A DNA stretch of 8,856 nt, taken from QVMP01 sp047974325 (GTDB taxonomy: Bacteria; Bacteroidota; Bacteroidia; Bacteroidales; Dysgonomonadaceae). The DNA lies in NCBI GenBank assembly GCA_047974325.1, contig JBKECE010000285.1, positions 1 through 8,856 of the forward strand. The letters are read 5' to 3'. The stretch's first letter is position 1. Each line of letters begins with the position of its first letter. Below the pieces are notes generated by a model that did not search any database, was not told where the DNA came from, and saw nothing but the letters and a program-made list of their open reading frames with translations. Positions 7,041 to 8,856 of this stretch are shown in pieces. The position numbers were made by a program, and so were the translations under genes.

Positions 7041-8477
7041 CTACAAAATTTCAGGCAGTTTTTTCGCATCAATTCGACGTGTGACAAATCCATAAATGAC
7101 CAACCCCAACGCAGCAACAGCCCCGATGGCAAAGAAATAGAACCAGATATAATGTGCATGTTCCGTAGCAACCTGATAGGCTTCTGTTGATGTAAAATTT
7201 TTAGGGTCGGGACAATATTTATTTAACAAATATCCCGATATACCAAAAGCCAGAAGTGATGAAAAAAACGAGTGCAGATGGCTGAAACCGAGGTATAGAC
7301 CTTCTTCTCCTTTCGGCGATTGCAAAGAAAAATATTCAAGATAGCGGGGCGATATGAAACATTCGGCCAAGGCTTGCAATGCGATGCCAATGATAAGCAT
7401 AAACGTGATCGGGTGCAACAGTCCCATTATCAGGCTATCTCCGTTCATCAAAGCTCCGGCTCCCATCACTAAAGCCGAAATCGGTATGATAAACATCCCT
7501 ACCGTCATGGACGAAAGTGAGGATTTCTTTCTCATCAAAGATGTTACCAGATTGACGCAGATGAACACAACCAATGGATTAACATTTGCAATCCAACCAG
7601 GAGAAGCATCTTCGCCAACCATACGTATCACATATTTTGGCATCGTAGCATACATCTGCTGTTGCACAATCCAGAAACCCGACACAATGAGAATAAGCGT
7701 TATCAAGCGCACATTTGAGCAAACTTTGAAAAACGCGTGCAATATGTCAGAAAAACTCTTTCCCTTTCCTGCAGTGTTAGTTGATTTATAGAGGAAAAAG
7801 ACAGCAATGAAAGCCAATAAGGTCATGAATGCTGCAAAATAATTGAGATATACCAAGCCAACATCACCCAAACTTTTGCGTAAAGGATCTACAACACTCT
7901 TCCCTGTGAAAGCTCCGATATTTACCATCATATAGAAAATAGCATATCCACGTGCGCGGTTTTCGGTCGTGGTTTCGCGTGCCACTGTTCCGGAAATCAC
8001 CGATTTAATAATTGCACCACCAACTACGATCAATAATAAAACAGGGGCAATAGTCCACCTGTAAGCACTATCTTTCAGTCCGAGAAAAACGGTATCATTA
8101 CCAAAAGTCACAAGCCCGTGATCGGCAAAGAATGCAGAAAACAAACCTTTTCCACTTCCGGCTCCATATTGCACCAATCCGGCATTTTCAAACATGGTGG
8201 GCAAAATACCCAATCCGGCGTATCCAATTGTGAGAAAGGCAAATGCCACCACTACAGAGGTTCTGAAACCTATTTTATCTGCATATGCGCCAACAAAAGT
8301 AGGGAGAAAATATAGCAGCGCAGAAAACACACCTGAAATGGTAGCGGCTTCTATGTCTGTGAATCCCCAAACATTGGACAAGTAGATTGTTATTACTATG
8401 AATACTGCATAGTAAGCCAGTCTTTCCAGAAGTTCCACCGTGTTGGCAACCCAGAAAGCTTTCGAAAATTTAGCCAT
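7041..8477 (-). CDS. MFS transporter of the proton-dependent oligopeptide transporter (POT/PTR2) type
   Basis: This 478-residue inner-membrane protein is strongly hydrophobic, with about twelve or more membrane segments. Several POT features are visible: ELLERLAYYAV (15-25) matches the helix-1 ExxERxxYY proton/peptide motif; GAYADKIGFR (63-72) is the MFS loop 2-3 motif; IIKSVIS (156-162) resembles the GxxKPNIS stretch; FYMMVNIGAF (181-190) fits the FYxxINxG PTR2 signature of helix 5; and AECFISP (371-377) fits the helix-10 (A/G)ELxxSP motif. The family imports di- and tripeptides with protons, but some members carry other substrates, so the substrate is not fixed here. A long loop between about 93 and 138 separates two membrane segments and is larger than in minimal POTs. 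The ATG at 8477 lies 14 bp after the stop of an outer-membrane barrel gene, so the two are probably co-transcribed. No clear terminator follows; the stop is TAG. Confidence 0.85.
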   Translation of the reverse strand: MAKFSKAFWVANTVELLERLAYYAVFIVITIYLSNVWGFTDIEAATISGVFSALLYFLPTFVGAYADKIGFRTSVVVAFAFLTIGYAGLGILPTMFENAGLVQYGAGSGKGLFSAFFADHGLVTFGNDTVFLGLKDSAYRWTIAPVLLLIVVGGAIIKSVISGTVARETTTENRARGYAIFYMMVNIGAFTGKSVVDPLRKSLGDVGLVYLNYFAAFMTLLAFIAVFFLYKSTNTAGKGKSFSDILHAFFKVCSNVRLITLILIVSGFWIVQQQMYATMPKYVIRMVGEDASPGWIANVNPLVVFICVNLVTSLMRKKSSLSSMTVGMFIIPISALVMGAGALMNGDSLIMGLLHPITFMLIIGIALQALAECFISPRYLEYFSLQSPKGEEGLYLGFSHLHSFFSSLLAFGISGYLLNKYCPDPKNFTSTEAYQVATEHAHYIWFYFFAIGAVAALGLVIYGFVTRRIDAKKLPEIL

Positions 8478-8491
8478 AATTTATTTTTTGG

Positions 8492-8856
8492 TTAAAACAA
8501 TTTCGTGTAATAAGTCAGGCGCACAAAGAATGCTCTGTTGGCAGAACGCGTAAATTTACCCGTCGCCTTGCTGTTGTTATAAATGTCACCTAAACTGAAT
8601 GAATAACGTCCTTCTAACGAGAAGTTACCAATGCCGGTACGGAACTCTCAGCCCAAACCGCCAATGAGGCCGTAATCAAACTTGATGTCTGGGTTGTTGC
8701 TATATTGATGAACTGCGTAGCCATTGCTTTCAGATACTGCTCCAGATGCTATGGAATCGCTCAAGATACTGTTCATTTCACTTTTATGGTTCAGCATCAA
8801 ACCCACTTTGGGTCCAAAATTGATGATAAAACGGACTTTATTACCTACATAAATAT
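8492..8856 (-). pseudogene. Outer-membrane beta-barrel (OMP_b-brl_2/PorT-like) protein, C-terminal part, with an internal stop
   Basis: On the minus strand a frame enters the window at 8854 and runs to the TAA at 8494-8492, open except for TGA at 8650-8648. The translation has alternating beta-strands typical of Bacteroidota outer-membrane barrels: VRFIINFGPKVGLML, then a loop, then DYGLIGGLG, the stop, EFRTGIGNFSLEGRYSFSLG, DIYNNS and a closing ANRAFFVRLTYYTKLF ending in Phe, as expected for a BAM recognition strand. The sequence on both sides of the stop is one continuous family pattern (GLG-x-EFRTGIG), so a single base change such as TGG or GGA to TGA, or a sequencing error, is likely. Termination there would remove the last 51 residues, including the closing strand needed for membrane insertion. 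The start lies beyond the window. The function is unknown; proximity to the POT transporter suggests shared transcription rather than a defined joint role. Confidence 0.78.

Noticed and set aside
7354..7791. Plus-strand open frame opposite the POT transporter
   Set aside because: It is antisense to a membrane protein gene with conserved motifs and has no independent support.
8648..8650. TGA read as tryptophan (alternative genetic code)
   Set aside because: queE, rnz and the helicase all end naturally with TGA at family-typical C-termini, so TGA is a normal stop here.

Overview
The window looks like chromosomal DNA from a member of the Bacteroidales (phylum Bacteroidota). This rests on gene content (a short ACT-less SerA paired with SerC, a PorT/OMP_b-brl_2-like outer-membrane barrel, a DEAD-box helicase with a DbpA-type RNA-binding domain), moderately AT-rich codon use, start codons preceded by A/T-rich leaders without Shine-Dalgarno sequences, and a Bacteroidetes-type -7 box (TAnnTTTG) upstream of the helicase. 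The genus cannot be named from this sequence. I see no rRNA, tRNA, CRISPR array, insertion sequence, phage gene or integration site.

Layout. Positions 1-2659 on the + strand form one tightly packed gene string: the 3' part of an endonuclease/exonuclease/phosphatase (EEP) family gene that carries an in-frame TAA, then queD, queE and rnz. Junctions are a 4-bp gap, a 17-bp overlap and a 4-bp ATGA overlap. QueD and QueE perform consecutive steps toward preQ0, the precursor of queuosine in tRNA, and RNase Z matures tRNA 3' ends, so the string has a tRNA theme. A hairpin with a minus-strand U-tract (2671-2702) lies between rnz and the convergent helicase gene.

Positions 2732-6858 on the - strand hold the DEAD-box RNA helicase (own promoter, about 150-nt leader with a small stem-loop) and, upstream of it, the serine-biosynthesis pair serC-serA, coupled by a one-base TAATG overlap and closed by a 13-bp stem terminator at 4798-4830. 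SerC and SerA make phosphoserine from 3-phosphoglycerate; a phosphoserine phosphatase is not in the window. The SerA-like protein departs from the usual catalytic and nucleotide-binding motifs.

Positions 7041-8856 on the - strand hold a POT/PTR-type MFS transporter and, 14 bp upstream of it, the C-terminal part of an outer-membrane beta-barrel gene that carries an in-frame TGA.

The main oddity is that the two genes cut by the window edges each contain one in-frame stop in an otherwise open, family-like reading frame, while all complete genes look intact. I found no convincing undescribed multi-gene system; the most useful leads are the two nonsense codons, the atypical SerA active site and the structured leader of the helicase gene.
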